Shown here: positions 21,047 to 31,200 of the stretch, one piece after another
Layout of the letters: the number at the start of each line of letters is the position of its first letter
How positions within the stretch are numbered: position 1 is the stretch's first letter
NCBI GenBank assembly: GCA_947561715.1
Contig: OX387198.1
Coordinates: forward strand, 9,920,001 to 9,984,000
From: Ascidia mentula
Taxonomy: Eukaryota > Chordata > Ascidiacea > Phlebobranchia > Ascidiidae
Direction: 5' to 3'
Length of the DNA: 64,000 bases
Position numbers and translations under genes: made by a program
The notes under the pieces: model-generated
Seen by the model: the letters and a program-made list of their open reading frames with translations, nothing else
Told to the model about the DNA's origin: nothing
The model's database searches: none

Positions 21047-22621
21047 TTATAAGCGATCAGTAACGGTAGCCACCACTTGTTTGGGAAAGTGTTGGACATC
21101 ACGACGTTGTCTAAACGCAGAACGCAGGATTAAGCCGATGTACACTGGATGAATGTAGGATGTGACACACAAGACCATGAACAGGATATTCACCATAGTA
21201 AAATCTCCGCCTAGCGTTCGAATTAGGAAAGTGAACAGAGGATAACGGACGAGCGACAGAACAGCACTGATCACCAACGCCAACGCGAAAAGCGTTGCGT
21301 GGATTTCGGTTGGATAATACATCGCGATCGACACGGACGAATTGGCGTAAATTGCAACGCGAAAGGCGACGTAGAACAGGTAAGTGGCGTAAAGCACTGG
21401 CAAAGTTGGGAAGAAAAGCGTTGCCGAAAAAATCAAACTAATCGTACTGGTGTATATTGAACTGATAATCAGCGCCATGTAATCTTTAACCAAAGGATCA
21501 AAGGGCTTTTTTATGCAGGCCTTTACGGCATCAACGAGAAGTCCAGTGATTGGGGCCGCGAGAAAGCCACCTACCAACACAAATATACCGAGCACGTTGG
21601 TGTAAGTTTTCTGTTCGCTGGCATCATCAGTACGGCCCCGAAGTCGCAAGTCCACAGTGCCTATAAAAAACTCGTTGCAAATGTGTAATGTTACCAGCTG
21701 CCACAGGTTTGTCCAGTAGAAAGGCTTCTTGATATGTTTCCATACGCTCCCCTGTGTTTCGCTTTGATATTCCTGCGATTGAAATCTCTCGCATCTCCCT
21801 TGCTTTGCCTTAATTAACGCCTTTCTGACATCTGCAAGACCGTAGCTGAAATCTGCTGGGAGCGGATGCGGAACATGGTGGCGTGATGTCAGCAAGAATG
21901 TGCTGGCGAAACTGACTCCGGACAAGGCGGCCAGAAAATAGAAAAGAGAGGAATAAGGAACGCCGGCATCGTAAACAAACTGAGACACCCAGAAAACAAC
22001 AGTCGAAGATAGAAACGCCCCCGTGAGAATGGAAATGATTGAGAAACGCGCTCTCGGAAACAGATTAGCGAATTGTACGTTGGTTATGAAGAAAATTGAT
22101 CCACCGTAAGCAATCAGGATCATTCCAGGGAAAAGTAAACCCGGTAATAGGTAAGAGCAATTGGCCATCAACAGAGCTCCAGTCGCAAAACTTGTCACAG
22201 CCACCACCCGACACAACCAAGTGCCAAGTTTTTTGAATAGTATTCCGTTGATGAGACAAGAAGTGGATGCGACTGATGTAGCAATGGTAAAAACTAGATT
22301 AAATACTTCTGCTTGAGCGTGACATGTCGGGAAGTGACTTGACTGGTTTGCGTTTGACAAGTTGCTACGAAGGCTGCTTGAATTGCATAAGTGACTGAAC
22401 ATCCCTTCGGTCTCCAGCGTGTTCCTCAAAAACGTCCAGCCCAGAAATGGGCCTGAAAGCAACAAGTTTTCAAAGAAGGCAAATACTAGAGTAGCGAGAT
22501 GCAACGGTTTTTGCATGTTTTTTTTGTACTCTGACAACTTTTGATGCAAAACACTCCTCCCGATGCAGCCGCAAAATTCTACATATGATGCAAAACTACA
22601 ATTACTATCCCTTCTGCACAA
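21047..22621 (-). CDS. SLC43A3: SLC43A3-like equilibrative transporter (MFS), intronless
   Basis: A single open frame gives 524 residues from the ATG at 22,621. A second Met at residue 36 (22,516) starts right before the first conserved helix (MQKPLHLATL), and matches where vertebrate SLC43 proteins begin. Hydrophobic segments fit the 12-helix major facilitator fold. The HPLPADFSYGL signature before the central loop, TNVQFANLFP after helix 4 and YTNVLG in the second half match SLC43A3 (nucleobase transporter) better than the amino-acid transporters SLC43A1/A2. Substrate cannot be told from sequence. The lack of introns contrasts with every large neighbour, so an ancient retroposed origin is possible. 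It is convergent with AFG3L2. Confidence 0.85.
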   Translation of the reverse strand: MCRRDSNCSFASYVEFCGCIGRSVLHQKLSEYKKNMQKPLHLATLVFAFFENLLLSGPFLGWTFLRNTLETEGMFSHLCNSSSLRSNLSNANQSSHFPTCHAQAEVFNLVFTIATSVASTSCLINGILFKKLGTWLCRVVAVTSFATGALLMANCSYLLPGLLFPGMILIAYGGSIFFITNVQFANLFPRARFSIISILTGAFLSSTVVFWVSQFVYDAGVPYSSLFYFLAALSGVSFASTFLLTSRHHVPHPLPADFSYGLADVRKALIKAKQGRCERFQSQEYQSETQGSVWKHIKKPFYWTNLWQLVTLHICNEFFIGTVDLRLRGRTDDASEQKTYTNVLGIFVLVGGFLAAPITGLLVDAVKACIKKPFDPLVKDYMALIISSIYTSTISLIFSATLFFPTLPVLYATYLFYVAFRVAIYANSSVSIAMYYPTEIHATLFALALVISAVLSLVRYPLFTFLIRTLGGDFTMVNILFMVLCVTSYIHPVYIGLILRSAFRQRRDVQHFPKQVVATVTDRL

Positions 22622-24154
22622 ACTGCTTGAATCTACAGTGTACTCCGGATTTTATACTAACCAGAGAAGCGCACGAAAAATGAACAAAAAAAAAATTGAA
22701 AAAAAAATACGAACAGAAAAAGCGCTTTCTGGTTAGCACAAAACATATCATGCGTTTTGACAAAAGTTGGAAAGGAAAAGAGAAAAAAAAGGGTTGAACA
22801 AAAAAAATTAAAAAAAACTGTGATCCGTAACCTTCTTCCTCCTCGGCCCTTAGGAATTTAAAATTATACCCTACCAGTTCTCGCTCTTTCTAAGATGACG
22901 TAATTATTGTGTTCATGTAACCAATCCTGATGATTCAGCATCCTGGGAACGGTCAGTTGTTGATACTCCAACATGACATTCATCTGTGTGCCTTTAAATT
23001 CATTGCTTGTACTGTCATATCATTTTAGTATTGGTAACCATATAGTCACTGCAAATTCGGTGATGCAAAATCTTGGATAAGCATATCCAAAGTAAACAAA
23101 CTTTTATTGAAAATTTGTAAAACACCTCATCAGTTTATTAAAAAGTCAAAACGTTTGCCGGTATAAGGACCATTTTTTGGAGGTCACAGGAAATTATAGG
23201 GGGAACCAAGCAGCCTTTGCGAAAATCCTTCAGCTTTATTGGCCTCCGAAACACATATGGCCCTAGCTAGTGAGCTGTAGCCTACCCTTTAGCGTGGGGC
23301 AAGTGAATAGGCGAACATCTTCAACAAACCACGCAGCAGAGTTTCGAACAATGGAGCAAAGCAGTTAAACATCAGGCAAGTGGCGTGCATTGCAAATAGC
23401 AGTATACATTTTAATACTGGATGGATTTTTTGTAGACAATCAAACAACGAAAATGGTTATCAAGGTACCAGGTATGTCGGAATACATAAAAACGCATTCA
23501 AGTTTAAATCAGCGTTCGGAAAGAAATGATTTACAACAACAAAATTTATTTTTTCCACGTGTGCACTCGTGCGGTTGTAGATAGTTTTGAGTTCGGCTTC
23601 ATTTGGACCGCGCTTATTTTACCTTCACCGGCATTTCGTTTTGCGTTTTCAGCGTCAATAATTTTAACACGCATCATTGCGTGAAAGCACGCAATTGTAA
23701 TTTCAGCAATTTTATGTTCTTTATTAATTTGATTATCATCCAAATAAGTAGTTACTATATGTAAAAAGAAAATTATAAATGTGATTTATTTTGCTTGCAA
23801 TTTTGAGATGCTCCAGTGTTTTGGGAACGCACATGTTCTAGTCTGAACTGGCCTCGGGAGTAACAATGTGACTTGATGCGTGTCGATTTAACGGAGCGTT
23901 ACCTCATTTTACACATTACGACTGACGCCTACTGTCGTTTTGTTAACGTTGGTTTTGGGTTCCTTTAAATTTGACAGATTCGATTGTATTTGCATACTTT
24001 AAAAGCATTCAAGCTAAGGTAAAATTAAACCGTTTGTTTAAGTGTTATGTAATTCCTTTAGTAAGGCATGTTCATAAGTAAGATCCTCATTGTGTACAAT
24101 CGTGCTTGTAATGATAAATTACCAAGTTGAATTGTGTGTTACTTTGCAGAATTT
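22622..24154. repeat. Copy B start: intergenic region, empty site and PGAM5 upstream region
   Basis: 22,674-23,165 corresponds to 1-493, and 23,165-24,154 to 7,553-8,542. At 23,161-23,172 the sequence crosses the insertion point of the 7-kb element without interruption. It holds the divergent promoters of SLC43A3 (minus) and PGAM5 gene 1 (plus). The acceptor TTACTTTGCAG ends at 24,149. No coding exon is recognised. Confidence 0.75.
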
Positions 24155-24922
24155 ATGATGAATTATAAGACAATAATACTCGTTACTGGTGGAGTTGTAA
24201 CAGGGAGCAGTTTACTAGTTTCTCATTTTAAGTCAAATTTATTCAGCAATGCTAACACAGCAGCATTGCCCGACGTTACTGGCAAAACATGGGACAGCAA
24301 CTGGGACAAAAGAGAGCATGCGAAGCCAAGAGGAACCAGAAACATTATCATGATCCGTCACGGTCAATACAATTTCAAAGGAAAGAATGACCAGGAAAAG
24401 TCACTTACTGAACTGGGGAAAAAACAAGCAGTCTACACTGGTATAAGATTGACAGAACTAGGACTTGACAAAAAGTTAAATATTGTGCATGAGTCCACTA
24501 TGACACGTGCTCATGAAACAAGTGAGCTGATATACCAACAACTAAAAACCCCTATTCCAGTTCAGAAGACTGATCTACTCCGTGAGGGTATACCAGTTTT
24601 GCCTGACCCCCCTTTTGACTGTGTCTTTGATGAGAAAAGGATATCATGTGATTCCCAAAAAATGGACACTGCATTTGAACATTACATGCATCGTGCTGAT
24701 GTAGAGCAGGATGGGGATTCTTATGAACTGTTTGTCTGCCATGGAAACCTTATTCGCTATTTTGTTTGTAATCTCCTTCAGCTGCCCACTAGTGTCATGC
24801 ACAGGTGGCGCCTAAGGCACTGCAGTATAACTTGGCTTACCATTAGACCTAGTGGAAATGTTTCACTGCGAATGTTTGGGGACACTGGCCATCTTCCTCC
24901 GGATAAGTTAACGTTTGAGTAG
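24155..24922 (+). CDS. PGAM5: PGAM5-like phosphatase, paralogue 1 (copy B)
   Basis: This is the 255-residue counterpart of 8543-9310, with the same WDxxWD and RHG motifs. About five amino-acid changes separate the two (for example K to R before the RNII block, A to V in the LPTS region, and T to P near the C-terminus). The upstream in-frame ATG seen in copy A is not an ATG here, which supports the start at the MM pair. All catalytic residues are kept, so both copies look functional. Confidence 0.9.
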   Translation: MMNYKTIILVTGGVVTGSSLLVSHFKSNLFSNANTAALPDVTGKTWDSNWDKREHAKPRGTRNIIMIRHGQYNFKGKNDQEKSLTELGKKQAVYTGIRLTELGLDKKLNIVHESTMTRAHETSELIYQQLKTPIPVQKTDLLREGIPVLPDPPFDCVFDEKRISCDSQKMDTAFEHYMHRADVEQDGDSYELFVCHGNLIRYFVCNLLQLPTSVMHRWRLRHCSITWLTIRPSGNVSLRMFGDTGHLPPDKLTFE

Positions 24923-25139
24923 AAATGTTTCATTTGCATTGCATTCACATAAGTACCACAACAATGCCAAATTTATTGCATATATACAGTCAGTTGATAA
25001 TTGTTAAAGTGACTTTCTTTGCTATGCTGTGTATGTTACACTGATTGATCTTTTCTTTTAATTTTTGTATTCATTTCACTCCTGATTTATAAATCATGTC
25101 TTACTTTTTCTAGAAAACACTTAAAAGTGATAGGGCCTG

Positions 25140-25937
25140 ATGAAGCGTCAAGTTTTAAAAGTTGCCGGCATATTTGCACTAGGTTATCCTGCCTTTGTGA
25201 CTTTAAACAACAGAACGGAAGGCAGAGATGGCCAAGAACGGATAAAGTCATTGATACCCTTTCCAAAAGTGGCTCATGCAGCAGTTTCTGAGGCCACCAA
25301 ATGGGACAGTGATTGGGACAAGCGGTCTTGTGATAGGTCTTCTGCAACAAGACACATTATATTAGTCCGTCATGGACAATATAATTTAGATGGAAAAGGT
25401 GATGTTGACAGGTATTTGACAGATTTAGGAAAAGAACAAGCCCTGTTTACAGGATTAAGACTAAAAGAGTTGGGTCTTGATAAGAAACTCAATTTGATCA
25501 CCAACTCTACCATGAGAAGAGCACAAGAAACTTGTGACCTAATTTACAAACAGCTCGATGCTCCGATCAATCTGGAAAAAACTGATCTGCTTAGAGAGGG
25601 TGCTCCAGTGGAGCCTGACCCACCTGTGCCACACTGGACTCCAGATCCCAAAACCTTCTTCAATGATGGTGCTAGAATTGAAACTGCTTTTCGGCATTTT
25701 ATCCATCGTGCTGATCCTGATCAGAAAGATGACACCTTTGAGCTCTTAGTTTGCCATGCTAATGTCATCCGCTATTTGGTGTGCAGGGCATTGCAACTTC
25801 AGCCTGAAGCTTGGCTAAGGATTAGCTTGCGACATGCTAGCATTACCTGGATATCCATTCGGCCCAATGGCAGGGTCTCTCTTAAATGTTTGGGTGACTC
25901 TGGTCACATGCCACCAGACAAACTCACATTTGAGTGA
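25140..25937 (+). CDS. PGAM5: PGAM5-like phosphatase, paralogue 2 (copy B)
   Basis: This 265-residue counterpart of 9529-10326 differs at only a few residues (D to E, P to S, A to V and F to L type changes). RHG, HRAD and CHANVIRY are intact. It sits 217 bases after paralogue 1 with the acceptor TTTTTCTAG at 25,113 and no poly(A) signal in between. This repeats the operon-like layout of copy A. Confidence 0.92.
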   Translation: MKRQVLKVAGIFALGYPAFVTLNNRTEGRDGQERIKSLIPFPKVAHAAVSEATKWDSDWDKRSCDRSSATRHIILVRHGQYNLDGKGDVDRYLTDLGKEQALFTGLRLKELGLDKKLNLITNSTMRRAQETCDLIYKQLDAPINLEKTDLLREGAPVEPDPPVPHWTPDPKTFFNDGARIETAFRHFIHRADPDQKDDTFELLVCHANVIRYLVCRALQLQPEAWLRISLRHASITWISIRPNGRVSLKCLGDSGHMPPDKLTFE

Positions 25938-26155
25938 GGACCAAACTTACCACACTACTGCATGGGGCAGTGGCCATTTATTCTGTGAATTAGTGACAAT
26001 ATAGTTTTTCAAATCAATCCTTTGTGTTGTTGATTTTTGTAAACATGTGTGCAGTACAGTATTTTGTTTTTTTTCCTCTTCTTAACTATTCATTGTTTTG
26101 GTTTAGCAGAAAAATAGGTTGAAATCCTAATTTCAAAGATAGATGCTAACTAATC

Positions 26156-27121
26156 ATGGATATCAAACCAAATCATACAGTATATTGTAACAACTTGAAT
26201 GAGAAGATCAAGAAGGAAGGTGAGTTTGTAAAAAATGTATTGATAATTTTTGTTTTTTTGCATGCAACTGTTTAACCCCATATTTTGCAGAGCTGAAAAA
26301 GTCTCTGTATGCGATTTTCTCACAATTTGGACAAATATTGGAAATCGTTGCAGTAAAAACTCTCAAAATGCGTGGTCAGGCCTTTGTTGTCTTCAAAGAC
26401 ATCAATAGTGCCACAAGCGCACTACGGTCAATGCAGGGATTCCCTTTTTATGACAAACCTATGGTGAGATGAGGTGGTTTGGGAAACAACTATTCATGCT
26501 TTTTAATTTCCTTCAACTTTTTCAGAGACTTGCATATTCCAAAAAGGATTCTGATGTGATTTCAAAACTGAAAGGAACGTATCAAGAACGTACAAAGGAG
26601 AAAAAAAAGAAAAAGAAGGAACCAAAGAAGGTACATATTGACATTTGTCTGATTGTCTCCACAATTATTCAAATCAAAAGCATAAGAAAACACCTGGAAT
26701 TTTGCATATGAAAATCTGTAAGGAGTATAATATTTAAAGTCGCAATGTTTTTAGCCAAAACCACAGGCGTCAGCTGCTGGCACCGTTGCAAAAGGCAATG
26801 AAGGCGATGGAAGCAAAAACCCCCCGAATCATATTTTGTTCCTACAAAACTTACCACCAGAAACGCAGGAAGAGATGCTCACCATGTTATTTAACAGGTA
26901 AGCTCATTGTATAATTTCCAGAATTGCGGCAACGTTACCCATTGTTCCTACATTTCATCAGGTTTATGGGCTACAAAGAGGTGAGATTAGTGCCAGGGCG
27001 CCATGATATCGCTTTTGTTGAATTCGGTATGGAGGCACAGGCTGCCGATGCCAGAAACTCCCTACAAGGCTTCAAGATATCCCCTGACCATGCCATGAAG
27101 GTCACATTTGCGAAGAAGTAA
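26156..27121 (+). CDS. SNRPB2: U2 snRNP B''/U1A-type RNA-binding protein, 5 exons (copy B)
   Basis: The exons are 26156-26219, 26291-26463, 26526-26630, 26755-26897 and 26962-27121. Splice sites are identical to copy A. As far as I can read, the predicted 214-residue protein is unchanged or nearly so, because the base differences are mostly silent or intronic. Both RRMs and the lysine-rich linker are intact. It has the same upstream acceptor (GTTTAGCAG), and its AATAAA is at 27,302. Confidence 0.95.
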
Positions 27122-27307
27122 TGGCGCTGGTTTTACAAAACTTTTATAACTTACGCAAAGCTGCTCCCTTTCCAACTGATGCTGGTCGGTAGGTGTTGCA
27201 TACGGTTTTATAATTGCACTCGAGGTACCCCAGCCTCGTATGCGAGTCGGCGACTGCACCCAAGGCCACGGCATTGCACACTTGATGTCGCAGATTTGCA
27301 AAATAAA

Positions 27308-28293
27308 CTAAACGATCATGTACGTGTGGTTTCTGTGTCAAGTCCTTTAAATTTGACAGACCGTTGGGAAAAGTATAGGAAAATAAAACGCCATTGTTGG
27401 GGAAAGATGGCAACAGCCTAAAAAGGCACAGGAACGCAATAGATTTTGAAACCGACGTGTTTATATTTAAGGGAGGCGTGCGGCCAGTTTGTTTACATTT
27501 CTGTGTGTGGTAAGGAAAACTGTTTTTACAATCGCCGGATTGGATAGATTTGTAATGCGGCAAGTTTAGTTTCATCAATTCGTCTAGCTAGTCGGATTTT
27601 TTTTAATCCTGTCAAACAGGAAATACTGTGGACAGTAACTTCTTCCACCATTACTATTCGTTTCAAGAAGTTTAATGTGGATAACTTCTTTTACACAAAC
27701 ATCAATTACATTTGTTCACGGTCACATTATGGCATAATATGGAACAAGTTCAGCATCAATAATTTATCAATGACCAGTCGCAGTCAGCTGGCAAGCTCTT
27801 GTGACGTAACAAGCTGGAATTACTCATGCGTAACAGCTGCTTACGATACCGGATACAAAACGCTGCGTGGAACAGTTTCAACGCAAATAGCAGAAAAAAG
27901 TCTTACATTTTAGTGTAACCCTTAAATGCTCTCAAGGAAACGAAGAGAGACGTATGAAAAGTGAGATGAGCAAGGTGTAGATCCTGAAACGAAGGCACCT
28001 TTCGGACAAACGAAACTGGGCATTGCTGACGTGTTCTTTGTAAAGTTGCATATGCATAGCAAACACCCAATTATACACAGTTTCGCTATGTCCGATTGTA
28101 GCATGGTAGTTGCTTAAGGCTAGTCAGTAGATTTTCTCCCAAAATCTTGATGTATTTTATAAAACAAAGCAGCATCAGTATTGTTTTGAGACCTTTAAAA
28201 CTAAGAAATAATCTGAACTGCTTTTGGTTGATGTAGGGTCAATGCACTTGTTTGCACATATGTAAAATGTAAGTAGGGTTTGTCAAAGAAAAG
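27308..28293. other. Spacer between SNRPB2 and MIA3 (copy B)
   Basis: This is the counterpart of 11,697-12,681, with scattered base differences and no large indel. It is the likely promoter and leader of MIA3. No gene is recognised on either strand. Confidence 0.6.
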
Positions 28294-31200
28294 ATGAATT
28301 TCGTGCTGATTGCCGTCTGTGTTGTTTTGTCATGGACCCACAAAGCCACTGGTTATGCAAAGCTTGCAGAAACCATGAAATGTGCAAATGAAGACTGCAC
28401 TGGTAAGTGTTAATTATTGTGAAAAAATTTAAAAAAATAGTAAATTTTTTGTACTTTGCATGTGTGGTAATGTTGTCAAATTTGTTGTAAGGAATGTATT
28501 TTAAACTCGGATGACTTGTGTGGCAGATAAATGCATCATTCAGCCATCTTTCAGATTCAGAAAAATTAGTGGAGGGCAAAAGCCTTTAATCATTGTCAGC
28601 TGTTTACCAGAACAAGATAAGAAATTGTGCCTTATGGGTAAAGATAGTCTTGAAGTTCTAGTAAATAAAGGAAAGAAGTAAGTAAGTTTTCAAAGCACAA
28701 CAATTAAGATTAGATTTCAAATTAAATTAAGTTATAGATCAAGATGTAGATCAAAGGACATAAGGTAAGGAATTATAAAAATTTGTAATGTTTTTTGTTG
28801 TTTAATGAATTGCAATGAATTTTTCGTTGCAGAAACTGTATCGCAAGGAAAGGCAAAGCTTGCGTATTTGCCCAGGGATAGCAAGTTCCTTAAACTCAAG
28901 AAAGGGGATGTTGTATTGGTCAAAGGAAAAAAGGCTGGGGAACAAACTGAATTGTGGGGAGGGGAGGTAAGATTTCTTTTACAAACGTCGAATCTATGAT
29001 TTAAAAATGTAAACAATTAAATATTGTTGTTATGCCAAGGCCATCTACATTATGATTTTGCTTGTATATCCCTATTGATAACTATTTTTTTACGAAAAAT
29101 AATGCTTACGATTATACAAACAAGCCATAATTTTGCCCTCATTTGCTTTTGGTATTGCTTTCAATATAAAGGTAACTAATTCTGGTCAAAACATATGTGT
29201 TTTTTGTTCATTTAACATTATTTTTTTGCATGTTTTTTTAATTTCTTTTAGGTTCTGGGTAGTGAGATTTTTGGTTTCTTTCCCAGCGCTTTTATCAAAG
29301 AGTTTATGATAATTCACCAAAACCCTTCAGTGATTGTCAATATAAAGGTGAAAAAAAGGGTTAATGCTTGACCATGCTCATCTTTATACATCTAATTTAC
29401 TAACTTTCTCATTGCTTTAATCATCATCGAAAAAATTAGTTGGTGTTGGTGGTTAAGGTTTGAGATCAGATACTGTTTGGGTGATTGATGTTGCATTTCT
29501 TACATGCAACATATACTGCAATGTATACCAGTAGTTTTTGAAGTACGAACTAGTCATTGGACAATTTTTTTTGTTAACAACTGAAGTATATGCATGTTTG
29601 ATGCAAACAACTCTAACATACTCTGGTGCATGGACTATTTTTACAATTTTTCATGTTTTTATTTCACAGACTGTGTTGAATTTTGAATTCATTCTTTACC
29701 AAATAGTACATACATGTTGCATGTGATTTACTAACATTGATATCTGTTTGGCTGCTGCAGGACTAAATCTGTTTTTGTGATTTTGTTAGAAATTTTTAGA
29801 CCAAGAAAATGGCGTGGAAGAGCTGACATCATTGTCTGGAGAGGGACCTGTAAGTAATTAAGCACAAATATTTTGTTTGGGACCATGCTAAATGTTATTA
29901 TTATTTTTTTTCAGAAAATAACAATAGATAAAAAACAAAAGGACAACAACACAATAGAGGCTGAGAAAAATGTTGAAACGACCGAGGATGCTCCAGCATC
30001 TACCAACCCTATTTCTGCTGAGACGAAAGACATGGATGGAAAAGATGCTGCTGAACCTACAGCCTCCAGCAATGACATTGATAGTAGTTTGCATGGAGAC
30101 AAAGAAAACACAGAGAAACCTAATGATGAAACAACACAAAATGATGCCAAAAACAATGAAGAAAGTAAGGAAAAATCAAATGAAAAACTGGATAAAGACA
30201 AACAAGAGACAGAGGATGGTGAAGCAGTACATGTTCCCACCACCCCAAGTGCAGAAAAAATAGAAAAGGGGGTAAGTGCTGAAAGTGGCAACCCTGAAAG
30301 TCTTCAATCAAATAAAGATAATTCAAGAAATGAGACAAGTGATAATTCAGCAGTTGAAGGTGGTGCTAACAAGGAAAATGGGGACAAAATAACCTCAAAC
30401 AACGAAGTGCCTGAGTCAGTTGAAAACAATGAGCACACAGAGGCGTCCAAAGAAAAGGAAGAGATTTTAGAAAAAGAAACTTCTGATGTAAACAAACCCA
30501 ACAATCAACAAACTGAAAACGATGTAGCAGAAGTCCAAAAAGAAGACTCTTCAACCTTCAGTGTTGATTCAAAACAAGATAAATCTGAAGACTTGCAAAG
30601 CATAGATGCCAAAGTACCTTCTGAAGAACATGATGATAATCAGAGCAATGTTGATGTCAGCGAACAGGAAAAAGAAACGAACAATGAAATTCCTGCTCAA
30701 TCTGGTGATGTACTGCCATCAAGTGATGGTAATGGTGAGGTAGACATTGTCAATGACAATAATCTTAATGACATGAATGAAGATAAAGAGAAACATGTAA
30801 GTGAATCAGAAACAACTAAGAAAAGTCCTGACCAGGAAATGATGCCCGAGCAAGATCAGGATTACATAGACAAAGGTGAAACTGAAGAACATTTAGACAA
30901 CGTCAATTCTGACAATGCTGGGGAGAGCAAAAAATCAACTGAAACCACTGCAAGCATCGAAAGCAATGAAAATCAAGACAATGTCACAGCAGCATCAGAA
31001 CATGAAGCTGATAAAACGCAGGAGGAAAAAGATGAAGTTCTTGAAATTGCCGATAAAAGCAATATTGAGGAAGATAAACAAGCGCAAAATGTTCATACTG
31101 AATCTGAGGAAAGTAAACCAAAAACCCTCGAAACTGAAGAAATACTTCAAAATGATCATGATCTTAAAAAAGATCTGGAAGTTGGTGAAAATGCTCCTAA

